DNA of 7,647 nucleotides, from contig DNLG01000156.1 in NCBI GenBank assembly GCA_003488525.1, positions 12,454 to 20,100 on the forward strand, written 5' to 3'. Each line of letters starts with the position of its first letter. Position 1 is the first letter of the stretch. Shown one piece after another: positions 1 to 7,503 of the stretch. The notes beneath the pieces are model-generated. The model saw only the letters and a list, made by a program, of their open reading frames with translations. It was not told the origin of the DNA and did no database searches. The position numbers and the translations under genes were made by a program. This stretch comes from Bacteroidota bacterium. GTDB taxonomy: Bacteria; Bacteroidota; Ignavibacteria; Kapaibacteriales; Kapaibacteriaceae.

Positions 1-849
1 CTGCCCTTGCTTCTGCAGTTGCTCCTGCCTGGCCTTGTATGGTCGCAGAGCGCGCCCGTACTGCGCACGGAATCGATTGTTGCCGAGTTCATCGGCAGCA
101 ATTCCCGTCCGCGCTGTGTGATCCGTGGCATCATGATCGACGGACGTGTCGACACCGTCCGGGCGACCTTGAAGACGTCGACGATTCGCACGACGGTAGG
201 GGGCTATTCACGGTACAAGCCCGTGATCGATTCAGTGTGGCTCGTGCCCGTGGCCGAGCAGCGTCACGAGATGATGGTGCGCCTTAAGCTGACGGGTCAA
301 CGCGTGCCCCTTCCCACCAGAGGCGTTCGCGGGGTGGTGCGTCTGACCGTTGCGGCCGCCGTCTGGACCGGTACGGATTGGGCCTCGGGTGCGAGCGAAG
401 AGCTCGAAGTTCCGATCGCCAATCTTGAGATACCCCGTCCGATCATCAATACCGGAACGATGACGGCAAAGCGCCTTCGCAGCAGTCCGCGCTCATTGGA
501 CTTTGAGATATCCGGTCTGGCTCTTAGCATGCCCAAGCCCGACAGCGTCGGCTCACAGGTGGACGTGCGCGCGTTCGACGTTGATAACGTCACAGCGCAG
601 TTTGATGACGGTTCACTGGTCACCTCCGACGCCGAGCACGACAGCCTTCGCACCGTGCGCCTGACGGCCTCGTATGATCCCGTCAGCGGCATCACCCTGC
701 GCGGTACGGTGACCTCGCCCGGTGCGCGGCCCGGCGCCAAGGTCATTGAGTTAACATCGGTAAAGTTCTCCATCCTGCTCAGGGCACGGTTAAAATGTCG
801 GGGCGATGCTGGCCCCTTCCGCACGCGCCTGATCGAGGTCGAACTCTGA
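1..849 (+). CDS. Exported protein of unknown function, 5' end probably outside the window
   Basis: I do not recognise this protein. The frame is open from the first base. It begins with a very Leu-rich stretch (LPLLLQLLLPGLVWSQS) that looks like the hydrophobic core and cleavage region of a Sec signal peptide, with probable cleavage around VWS/QS. No basic n-region or ATG is visible, so the true start most likely lies a few codons upstream. The TTG at 7-9 is a possible but weak alternative start. The mature part is about 260 residues, rich in Val, Thr, Arg and Ser. It has alternating polar/hydrophobic stretches typical of beta-sandwich extracytoplasmic proteins, no further membrane segment, only two Cys, and no catalytic motif I can name. 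It ends RTRLIEVEL and carries no T9SS sorting tail, so it is probably periplasmic or envelope-associated. It is convergent with the remnant at 866-1069, with stop codons 16 bp apart. Confidence 0.7.
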   Translation: MPLLLQLLLPGLVWSQSAPVLRTESIVAEFIGSNSRPRCVIRGIMIDGRVDTVRATLKTSTIRTTVGGYSRYKPVIDSVWLVPVAEQRHEMMVRLKLTGQRVPLPTRGVRGVVRLTVAAAVWTGTDWASGASEELEVPIANLEIPRPIINTGTMTAKRLRSSPRSLDFEISGLALSMPKPDSVGSQVDVRAFDVDNVTAQFDDGSLVTSDAEHDSLRTVRLTASYDPVSGITLRGTVTSPGARPGAKVIELTSVKFSILLRARLKCRGDAGPFRTRLIEVEL

Positions 850-865
850 CACCCGTTGCAGGGCG

Positions 866-1069
866 CTAGCGTTGAATGATCACGCTGCGGCGGCCGTCGA
901 ATTCAAGGTAGACGCCTGACGGAAGACGTGCTGACGGCACGTCACGCCGTGCTCCTGAGAATACGCGCTGGCCAAGCAGCGTGAAGATCTCGACCTGCTG
1001 GTCATCTGCTGCAACGGCAGCTTCGGCGGCGCCGTCGAGGCAGGGATGAGATATGGAACATCTGGTACG
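866..1069 (-). pseudogene. Orphan T9SS C-terminal sorting domain, remnant of a secreted-protein gene
   Basis: Read on the minus strand, the frame is open from the codon after two consecutive TAG stops (1070-1075) to a TAG at 866-868, giving 67 residues. The last 45 or so match the T9SS type A C-terminal domain pattern. VEIFTLLGQRVFSG corresponds to the usual 'v.vyd.lGr.v' strand and turn, and LPSGVYLEFDGRRSVIIQR corresponds to the usual 'l..GvY.v......k.vv.r' ending. In known cargo proteins this tail directs export through the type IX secretion system and cell-surface attachment. There is no in-frame ATG, no plausible start and no cargo domain, so this is most likely the 3' stump of a larger gene. 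Its upstream part is absent, and that position is occupied by the ATPase gene, which ends 8 bp away in a different frame. It could instead be read through as a fusion, but no frame-joining slippery site is visible. Confidence 0.62.
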
Positions 1070-1077
1070 CTACTAGT

Positions 1078-3480
1078 TTATGGCCGGTGCCGACGCGTGG
1101 CAAGATATCGGACGGCGACCAAGCTGCAAGCAACGTAGGCGATGAGAATCAGCACAAGCCAGCCCCAGAACGCCGATGGCAGCGCAGCGAATCCCAGATC
1201 GGGTCCGATGGCCGAGACCGGGATCCACAGTCCAATGGCCAGAATGATGCATGTCGTGATGATCAGGGCCCGACTCGGACGCGGGCCCGACCACGGCATG
1301 GCCTGCGAGCGTAGGACGTACACGATGAGAATCTGCGAGAACAGCGACTCGATAAACCAGCCCGTATGAAACAGCGCTTGATTGCCGGTAGCATGTAGCG
1401 GACCCAGTAGTACGGCATAGGTCGCGTAATCGAAGAGGGAACTGATCGGTCCGAACAGGATGATGGTCTTCCATACCTCATCGATTGACCACCGACGCGG
1501 ATGCGTGAGCCAGTCATCACTGACGGTATCAGTCGGGATCGCCGTTTGCGAGATGTCGTAGAGCAGATTGTTCAGCATGATCTGCACCGGCAGCATCGGC
1601 AGGAATGGCAGCAGAAGGCTGGCACCGGTAACGCTGAGCATGTTGCCGACGTTGGAGCTGGCAGCCATGCGCAGATACTTGACGATGTTGCCGAATATCC
1701 TGCGTCCCTCTATAACGCCGTCATGCAGCACGGCCAGGTTGTGCTCCAGGAGCACAATGTCGGATGATTCCTTGGCGATGTCAACGGCCTCGTCAACGCT
1801 GATGCCGACGTCTGCTCTGCGAAGGGCGGGTGCGTCATTGATCCCGTCACCCAGAAAACCAACGACATGTCCGTTGGATCGCAGTTGTGCGATCACACGG
1901 TCCTTGTGCAGCGGCGTAAGCTTGGCGAAGATCGTCGTCGTCTCCACGACTGCGCCGAGCTCATCATCGGTCATTGCTTCGATCTCGGCACCGGTGAGCG
2001 TCCCTCGGACGTTCAGGCCTACGATGCCGCTGACATGACTCGTCACCGCAAGCCTGTCGCCGGTCAGGATCTTGATCTCGACGTGCGATGCCTCGAGTTC
2101 CCGCAGGGCTTCAGTGGCTGACTCTTTTGGCGGATCAAGGAATGCCAGGAAACCTTCAAGGGTCATCTCTGCCTCGTCGGCCTGCGTGATCGTGGTCTGC
2201 CCGACAGGCATAATGCGTCTGGCTACGGCCACCAGGCGAAAACCCTGCTCATTGAGTCCGTCGGCCACGGAAAGAGCTTCGGCCGGCACGTTGATGCATC
2301 CTTCAAGCACTTCCTCGATAGCCCCTTTACAGATGAGCTCAGGGGGCTTGCCTGGTTGCTGCAGCAGGACCGACAGGCGCCGACGGATAAAGTCGAATGG
2401 CTGTTCATCGAGCTTGGTCCACTGCTGACGCCGCACTTCGTCTTCCAGATGCGCATGCGCCAGCACGGCTTCGTCCATGATGTTGCGCAGTCCCGATTCG
2501 AAGGTGCTGTTGAGGTATCCTAGTTTCAGAACATCTTCGCTTTCAGAGCCGTCAGGCCGGACGTGGTGCATCAGGATGATGCGGCCCTGGGTGAGTGTAC
2601 CCGTCTTGTCGGTGCAGAGCACGTCCATGGCACCCAGGTTCTGTATTGACTGCAGATGCTTGACGATCACTTTGCGTCGGGCCATGGCGATGGCCCCCTT
2701 GGAGAGGTTTACCGTGACGATCATCGGCAGCATCTCGGGCGTGATGCCCACGGCAACGGCGGTGGCAAACAGAAGTGCCTCTACCCAGTCACCGCGCAGC
2801 AGACCATTGACGAGGAAGACCACCGGAACCAGCACGATGATGATCCGCACCATCAGCAGTGTGAACGAGCGAATGCCGTTGTCGAATGCGGTTGGCGGAC
2901 GTTGCGAGCGAACGGACTCGGCGATGCTACCGAACATCGTATCTGCACCTGTTGCCGTGACGATGGCGGTTGCAAAGCCGGTCTGCACGGTCGACCCTTG
3001 AAAGCACAGCCGCGGATCATCAAGAGGGTCTGGGCTTGCCGCGGCTGTGGCGGACTTCTCGACTGGCATCGATTCGCCCGTCAGCAGATGCTGGTCAACG
3101 TGCAGGTCATCCGACTCGATCAGCCGCACGTCAGCCGGCACCAGATCCCCGGCCGATAACCGCACCACGTCTCCGGTTACCAGCTCATCGATCGGGATGC
3201 GCCTTTCCGACCCCTGACGAACAACCGTGGCCATGGCCACGACCAGTTTGCGCAGAGCCTCGACGGCTCGATCGGAGCGGATTTCCTGGATGTATCGGAT
3301 CACGGCGCCGATGATGATCATTGCCGAGATCATCGTCGCCGCCACGAGGTCGCCTGCAAGCAGGGCTATACAAAGCACGCACAGCAAGAGCAGGATAAGG
3401 GGATTACCCACGGTCTCGCGCAGAATGGTTTGCCATGCGGCCGATACGTTCGGGGATGATTTTGGTACGTGCTGAATCAT
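1078..3480 (-). CDS. mgtA: Magnesium-transporting P-type ATPase (MgtA/MgtB family), short N-terminus
   Basis: This is a type IIIB P-type ATPase of 800 residues that would import Mg2+ across the inner membrane using ATP. Visible motifs in order are: TGES of the actuator domain (134-137); GITPEMLP in TM4 (245-252); VIVKHLQSIQNLGAMD (271-286), which is characteristic of MgtA; the phosphorylation motif DKTGT (Asp291); the nucleotide-binding KGA (385-387); ILTGD (471-475); GDGINDAP (544-551); and NLLYDISQ with Asp642 in TM6. Hydrophobic segments fit ten TM helices: two near 27-62, two near 207-256 and six between about 605 and 792. The C-terminus is complete. MgtA of E. coli, about 898 residues, has roughly 90 more residues at the front (the Cation_ATPase_N region). 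Here an in-frame TAG lies five codons upstream of the ATG, and no such domain is visible in the other minus frames just upstream. No leader or riboswitch-like structure is evident. It is divergent from the next gene. Confidence 0.93.
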   Translation of the reverse strand: MIQHVPKSSPNVSAAWQTILRETVGNPLILLLLCVLCIALLAGDLVAATMISAMIIIGAVIRYIQEIRSDRAVEALRKLVVAMATVVRQGSERRIPIDELVTGDVVRLSAGDLVPADVRLIESDDLHVDQHLLTGESMPVEKSATAAASPDPLDDPRLCFQGSTVQTGFATAIVTATGADTMFGSIAESVRSQRPPTAFDNGIRSFTLLMVRIIIVLVPVVFLVNGLLRGDWVEALLFATAVAVGITPEMLPMIVTVNLSKGAIAMARRKVIVKHLQSIQNLGAMDVLCTDKTGTLTQGRIILMHHVRPDGSESEDVLKLGYLNSTFESGLRNIMDEAVLAHAHLEDEVRRQQWTKLDEQPFDFIRRRLSVLLQQPGKPPELICKGAIEEVLEGCINVPAEALSVADGLNEQGFRLVAVARRIMPVGQTTITQADEAEMTLEGFLAFLDPPKESATEALRELEASHVEIKILTGDRLAVTSHVSGIVGLNVRGTLTGAEIEAMTDDELGAVVETTTIFAKLTPLHKDRVIAQLRSNGHVVGFLGDGINDAPALRRADVGISVDEAVDIAKESSDIVLLEHNLAVLHDGVIEGRRIFGNIVKYLRMAASSNVGNMLSVTGASLLLPFLPMLPVQIMLNNLLYDISQTAIPTDTVSDDWLTHPRRWSIDEVWKTIILFGPISSLFDYATYAVLLGPLHATGNQALFHTGWFIESLFSQILIVYVLRSQAMPWSGPRPSRALIITTCIILAIGLWIPVSAIGPDLGFAALPSAFWGWLVLILIAYVACSLVAVRYLATRRHRP

Positions 3481-3509
3481 GGCGATCGGAAACTACGCTG
3501 TGCCACACT

Positions 3510-3517
3510 GTCTAGAC
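3510..3517. promoter_or_regulatory. Perfect 8-bp palindrome between divergent genes, possible operator
   Basis: GTCTAGAC is a perfect palindrome. It lies 30 bp upstream of the ATPase ATG and just before the likely ATG at 3529 of the divergent gene. This is the only intergenic space available for divergent promoters. I see no convincing -35/-10 pair and no clear Bacteroidota-type TAnnTTTG box. A regulatory role is inferred from position and symmetry alone; an 8-bp palindrome can easily arise by chance. Confidence 0.2.
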
Positions 3518-3528
3518 TCGTACAGACG

Positions 3529-4674
3529 ATGTATTTCGATGGTCCGCCCCCAGACGAATTGCGTATGTTCACGTCCGTGAAAGCAGTTTCTGGGGGGAAC
3601 TCGTTGCCGGCGTCGATACGTGTTGATGCCGCGGTCTGGTGCAGGCGTGTGCGCCGTGCCGGTCTGTCCCGTGCGTGGGACGTTCTCTTTCCGCCGGAGC
3701 AGCTCTACGCCGACAATTCGTCCTTTGACGTCGGGCAAGAGCGCACGTTTGTGCTCGTGAGCGTCGGCTCACTCGACGTTGCGGCGTATGTCCTTGCAAT
3801 GCGCGGTTCGGACTGCTGCCTTGTGGACGTGCGCAGTCGTGAAGATGCCGATCAGGCCTGGTGCGATGTGCTCTTTCAGCACTGGCACGATCATGCAGTG
3901 GCTGCAGGCGCCGCATCGATGACCGGACCGGTGGGTGCCTTCGCCTTTATCACCGACGGGGTACCAGTTGGACCACCCGATGTAGAAAGTATCCACATCG
4001 CCCAGTATCCTCGTACACTTGTTGACAGATTCCGTCAACATGGGTATGTTCACGCCTGGTCAGGAACGGTATGGGGACGCCGCGGAGCTGGCGGGACATC
4101 TGCCCGGAGCATGAAGGGGGCTTCACCATCCGTCCGACGGGGGACGTGGATGACCATTATTCCGACCGTTCGCACTCTTGAGAGTGTTCTTTCCGAGTCG
4201 TTTGCGACGCTGCCGTGGCATCGTGGCAGCGGTGCTGGTCTGTTGTCGCTGGCACGACGGTATATGCTTGTCGGTCATCCGTCGCTGATGATCACCGGAT
4301 CAGCCGAGGGTCAGCCTGCAGGTGCGATACTGATGTATCGAGACATCCCCAACGTACCGGAGCGCATACATCAGTTACCATCGGCGATACGTGATCTCTG
4401 GCTCTTCTTCGCAGCGCGACGCTCGCGGCAGGTGCACGTGAGCGTGATCGGCATCGTACCTGTGCGCAGAAGTTCGCGCCTGAGCGCGGCCCTCTTCGAT
4501 GCGGCTGCAGATCTTCTGAACCAGGCGCAACATGTGACCACTTCCTGGATCCGTGATGACAACAGGGCCTCGAGGATGATGTCCGAGCGCGCAGGCCTGG
4601 AGCCCCTTGAACAACGATTTGTCTTTCGAAAACAGCTTCCAACACTTTCCATCAACAACGGAGAACGAGAATGA
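3529..4674 (+). CDS. GNAT-fold acyltransferase-like protein (YghO-like), coupled to the TonB receptor
   Basis: This is a soluble protein of 381 residues if it starts at ATG 3529. A GTG at 3469 would give 401 residues but would overlap the divergent ATPase start; an ATG at 3565 is also possible. None has a clear ribosome site. Numbering from 3469, the middle (about 130-155) reads AWCDVLFQHWHDHAVAAGAASM and then a GP pair. This resembles the 'll..a..wa...G...l.GP' segment of YghO-like N-acetyltransferases. The C-terminal half (about 226-388) looks like a second GNAT unit, with GQPAGAILMYRDIPN, VIGIVPVRRSSRLSAALF, and IRDDNRASRMMSERAGLEPL leading into a FVFRK ending typical of the fold. The acetyl-CoA loop, normally R/QxxGxG/A, reads RRSSRL, so the conserved glycines are missing and catalysis is doubtful. 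There is no signal peptide or TM segment. Its stop overlaps the receptor start (ATGA), so the two genes are probably co-translated. The substrate is unknown. Confidence 0.6.
   Translation: MYFDGPPPDELRMFTSVKAVSGGNSLPASIRVDAAVWCRRVRRAGLSRAWDVLFPPEQLYADNSSFDVGQERTFVLVSVGSLDVAAYVLAMRGSDCCLVDVRSREDADQAWCDVLFQHWHDHAVAAGAASMTGPVGAFAFITDGVPVGPPDVESIHIAQYPRTLVDRFRQHGYVHAWSGTVWGRRGAGGTSARSMKGASPSVRRGTWMTIIPTVRTLESVLSESFATLPWHRGSGAGLLSLARRYMLVGHPSLMITGSAEGQPAGAILMYRDIPNVPERIHQLPSAIRDLWLFFAARRSRQVHVSVIGIVPVRRSSRLSAALFDAAADLLNQAQHVTTSWIRDDNRASRMMSERAGLEPLEQRFVFRKQLPTLSINNGERE
4660..4663 (+). promoter_or_regulatory. Ribosome binding site of the TonB receptor, inside the upstream gene
   Basis: GGAG lies 7 bases before the ATG at 4671, within the last codons of the acyltransferase-like gene. 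Together with the ATGA stop/start overlap it fixes the receptor start and supports translational coupling. Confidence 0.6.
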
Positions 4675-7436
4675 AGATTCTCATACGCAGTTTTTCACTC
4701 GCATGCATCATCGCCGTGAGCGCGGTGATCGCTTATGCGCAGGGGTCGCTGAGCGGCCGCATCACGGGCCCAAGCGGTCAGGCCGTGCCGGGTGCCTCGA
4801 TCAAGGTCAGCGTTCCAAACGGTTCGTTCACACGTGGCGGCTACTCTGACTCGCGCGGGCGGTATGCGATCAAGGGGCTTCCTGACGGTGACTATTCGGT
4901 AACGGTCACCTGTGTCGGCTATCAGAAGAACGTCAAAGAAGGCATTGCCATCAGCGGTGCAACCACGCACGACGTGTCACTGCTCGAAACGGCCATCGAC
5001 ATGGATGTAACGGTGGTCACAGCCTCCCGCGTCCAGCAAAAGGCATCTGAGGCGCCCGCCTCTGTTACAGTTGTTGAGCCCCGTGCCATTCGCGAAGCAC
5101 CAAAGGCCACACCGGTTGAGCATATCCGCGGCCTTGCCGGTATCGACTACTCGCAGACCGGTATTGCGCAGCAGAACGTGAGTGTGCGTGGTTTCAATAA
5201 CGTGTTCAGCGGTTCGCTGCTGACACTGACGGATTATCGTCCGGCTGGCGTTCCGAGCCTTCGGGTAAACGTCGGCTATTTCGTTCCGGCGTCCAACGAA
5301 GACATCGAGCGCATGGAGCTCGTGCGCGGTCCGGCGTCGGCACTCTACGGCCCGAATGCTTCCCAGGGCGTGCTGAATATCATTACACGTTCGCCATTTG
5401 CTTCGCAGGGGACAACCGTGTTCCTGGCCGGTGGAGAGCGTGGACTTCTCAACGCCGGACTCCGTCATGCCGGTACGGTGGGCGAATCGTTTGGGTACAA
5501 GATCACGGGACAGTACTTCAAGGCCGATGACTGGGTATTTGTCGACCCAGTGGAAGAGGCCAGCCGCAACGCGATCCTGAGCAGAGACACGCTCAACTTG
5601 ATCAACAAGGATACGCTCAAGATCGGCAACCGCAAGAACAGCCCACACGAGCGCTTCAATGTTGATGCCGGTGCATACTACATGCTTGGTGAGAACACCA
5701 TGGTCCAGCTCAATGGTGGTATCTCGCAAGCCGTCAACACGATCGAGATGACAGGCCTCGGTGCGGCCCTTGGTCAGGACTGGCGCTACACCTACGTCAA
5801 CGCACAGCTGACCTCAGGCGACCTCTTTGTTCAGGCATTCACCAACATGAGCGATGCCGGTAATACGTACTTCCTGCGCACGGGCAACCCGATCGTCGAT
5901 CGTTCAACACTCATCGGTGGTCGCGTGCAGCACGCCTACAACATCAATGACGACATTCGACTGACCTACGGGGCTGATCTGTTCTCGACCAATCCTGTTA
6001 CGGATGGAACGATCAACGGACGCAACGAAGACAACGACAACTACACGGAGATCGGCGGTTACCTTCAGGCCGACTGGAAGATCACGTCAGATCTTTCGGC
6101 TCTGGCGGCTGTGCGCGTAGACCAGCACTCGGTCATTGGAGAGATGGTCATGTCGCCACGTCTTGCACTTCTCTACAAGCTTGACGAAAACTCCTCGATC
6201 CGTGCGACCTTCAATACCGCGTTCTCGAATCCGGGCACGAACGATCTGTTTCTCGATCTACTCAGTGCGCCTGATGCTTTCGGTCTGAGTAGAGTCAATC
6301 CAGCGTGGGGTGTGGGTGTTTGGGGCGCTTCGGCGGGAGCCAATGGATACACGTTCAACCGATCGGGTGGTACGCTGAATTTCATTTCGCAGTTCGACCC
6401 AACACGCAATAGCTGGATCGGTCTGAACAATGCCGGTTCTGCTGGAGTTTGGCAGACGGTCACGCAGATCATTCTGCCGCAGCTTGAAGCGGCTGCCCCT
6501 GACAATCTCAAGCCACTGCTTCGCCCCTTCCTGACAGCGATCCCGGCGCCGACGAATCTCAAGGGTAACCTGGCGACGCTTAATCCGACCACACGGACGT
6601 TCATTCCAACGCCCGAATCGGCAGTTCTGGACGTCGACAAGCTCCGTCAGACCAGCACACAGACCATCGAAGTGGGCTACCAAGGTAAGCTCACGGAAAA
6701 ACTGCGCGTGTCGGTTGATGTTTACCAGTCAACGGTGACGGACTTTATCTCGCCACTCAAGGTTGTCACACCCAACGTGTTCCTTGATGGAGCAACAGTA
6801 ACGGCGTATCTCAAGCCGCTTCTCAAGGGCGCGCTGCTCGGTCAGGGAATTCCTGAAGCCCAGGCAGAAGCCATTGCTTCGCAGTACTCCGGTCTGATCG
6901 GCGGTGCATATGCGCAGGTTCCTGTCGGAACGGCTTCACCGAATGAGACTCCGCATAAGGGCGACATTCTTCTTGCCTATCGGAACTACGGTCAGCTGAG
7001 TTACTATGGTAGCGACGTTGCCTTCACCTACGAACTCTCTCCAAGCTGGTCGCTCTCCGGCTCAGCCACATGGATGAGTCAGAACGTCTTTACCGGTGCC
7101 GACCTGAATGATGCCGACAGCACGGCAGAGATCGCTCTCAATGCCCCACAATACAAGTCCTCCCTCGGCATCATGCACCGTAATTCAGATCTCGGTCTGA
7201 ACATCGGCCTGCAATGGCGCTGGGTTGATGGCTTCCGCATGAATTCCGGTGTATACGTTGGCGACGTCAATGCCTATCACATGCTGGACCTCATGGCGCA
7301 GTATGCAATTCCCGGAGTTGATGGTTTGAGCCTCAATGTTTCGGCAACGAACCTGCTCGATCATCAGGTACAGCAGTTCATCGGTGCAGCCGCTATTGGC
7401 CGTCTGATCCAGGGACGTCTGACCTATACGTTCTAA
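4671..7436 (+). CDS. TonB-dependent outer-membrane receptor with N-terminal carboxypeptidase-regulatory-like domain
   Basis: This is a complete 921-residue active-transport receptor of the outer membrane. It would take up a scarce ligand (siderophore-metal complex, cobalamin-like or other small molecule) using the TonB-ExbB-ExbD system. The signal peptide is residues 1-23, with basic residues, a hydrophobic core and cleavage after AYA. Residues 26-106 form a CarboxypepD_reg-like beta-sandwich (GRITGPSGQAVPGASIKVS, then GYSDSRGRYAIKGLPDGDYS), common in FCB receptors. A TonB-box-like segment DVTVVTASR follows at 112-120. The plug runs to about 240 and has the classic ERMELVRGPASALYGPNA (213-230) and GVLNIITR (233-240). 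The rest is a beta-barrel rich in aromatic alternating strands, ending NVSATNLLDHQV and a terminal Phe (RLTYTF), as expected for BAM-assembled barrels. Two long loops, about 530-655 and 695-775, contain helix-prone segments. The ligand cannot be assigned. It overlaps the upstream gene by 4 bp and is followed by a strong terminator. Confidence 0.93.
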   Translation: MKILIRSFSLACIIAVSAVIAYAQGSLSGRITGPSGQAVPGASIKVSVPNGSFTRGGYSDSRGRYAIKGLPDGDYSVTVTCVGYQKNVKEGIAISGATTHDVSLLETAIDMDVTVVTASRVQQKASEAPASVTVVEPRAIREAPKATPVEHIRGLAGIDYSQTGIAQQNVSVRGFNNVFSGSLLTLTDYRPAGVPSLRVNVGYFVPASNEDIERMELVRGPASALYGPNASQGVLNIITRSPFASQGTTVFLAGGERGLLNAGLRHAGTVGESFGYKITGQYFKADDWVFVDPVEEASRNAILSRDTLNLINKDTLKIGNRKNSPHERFNVDAGAYYMLGENTMVQLNGGISQAVNTIEMTGLGAALGQDWRYTYVNAQLTSGDLFVQAFTNMSDAGNTYFLRTGNPIVDRSTLIGGRVQHAYNINDDIRLTYGADLFSTNPVTDGTINGRNEDNDNYTEIGGYLQADWKITSDLSALAAVRVDQHSVIGEMVMSPRLALLYKLDENSSIRATFNTAFSNPGTNDLFLDLLSAPDAFGLSRVNPAWGVGVWGASAGANGYTFNRSGGTLNFISQFDPTRNSWIGLNNAGSAGVWQTVTQIILPQLEAAAPDNLKPLLRPFLTAIPAPTNLKGNLATLNPTTRTFIPTPESAVLDVDKLRQTSTQTIEVGYQGKLTEKLRVSVDVYQSTVTDFISPLKVVTPNVFLDGATVTAYLKPLLKGALLGQGIPEAQAEAIASQYSGLIGGAYAQVPVGTASPNETPHKGDILLAYRNYGQLSYYGSDVAFTYELSPSWSLSGSATWMSQNVFTGADLNDADSTAEIALNAPQYKSSLGIMHRNSDLGLNIGLQWRWVDGFRMNSGVYVGDVNAYHMLDLMAQYAIPGVDGLSLNVSATNLLDHQVQQFIGAAAIGRLIQGRLTYTF

Positions 7437-7466
7437 GCCACGTCTCCTGAATGGTCACATCTCCAG

Positions 7467-7502
7467 GCCGTCCCCGCTGCTTGCGGCGGGGACGGCTTTT
7501 TT
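7467..7502 (+). terminator. Rho-independent terminator of the acyltransferase/receptor operon
   Basis: A perfect 11-bp GC-rich stem pairs 7467-7477 (GCCGTCCCCGC) with 7486-7496 around an 8-base loop. Six T's follow at 7497-7502. It starts 31 bp after the receptor stop. It also sits directly behind the stop of the convergent minus-strand gene, but on that strand the stem is not followed by a U-tract, so it mainly serves the plus strand. Confidence 0.92.
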
Positions 7503-7503
7503 G

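Noticed and set aside
925..943. Hairpin GACGTGC/GCACGTC with a 5-base loop downstream of the ATPase, as a possible terminator.
   Set aside because: There is no T-run on either strand, and it lies within the coding frame of the T9SS remnant.
1568..2038. Long plus-strand open frames inside the ATPase gene (also 2477-3001 and 2656-3159).
   Set aside because: They are antisense to a clearly conserved ATPase, have no recognisable protein features, and are expected in GC-rich coding DNA.
1063..3469. 7-bp direct repeat TGGTACG at 1063-1069 and 3463-3469, roughly flanking the ATPase gene, as a possible target-site duplication.
   Set aside because: The second copy lies inside the ATPase reading frame, there are no terminal inverted repeats or transposase, and a 7-mer match near two chosen borders has a chance of roughly one in ten.
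3469..3528. GTG at 3469 as the start of the acyltransferase-like gene.
   Set aside because: It would overlap the start of the divergent ATPase gene by 12 bases, and the first 20 residues resemble nothing in the family; ATG 3529 is preferred, though not proven.
4977..5729. 250-codon minus-strand open frame within the TonB receptor.
   Set aside because: It is antisense to the conserved plug and barrel of the receptor, with no ribosome site and no recognisable domain.
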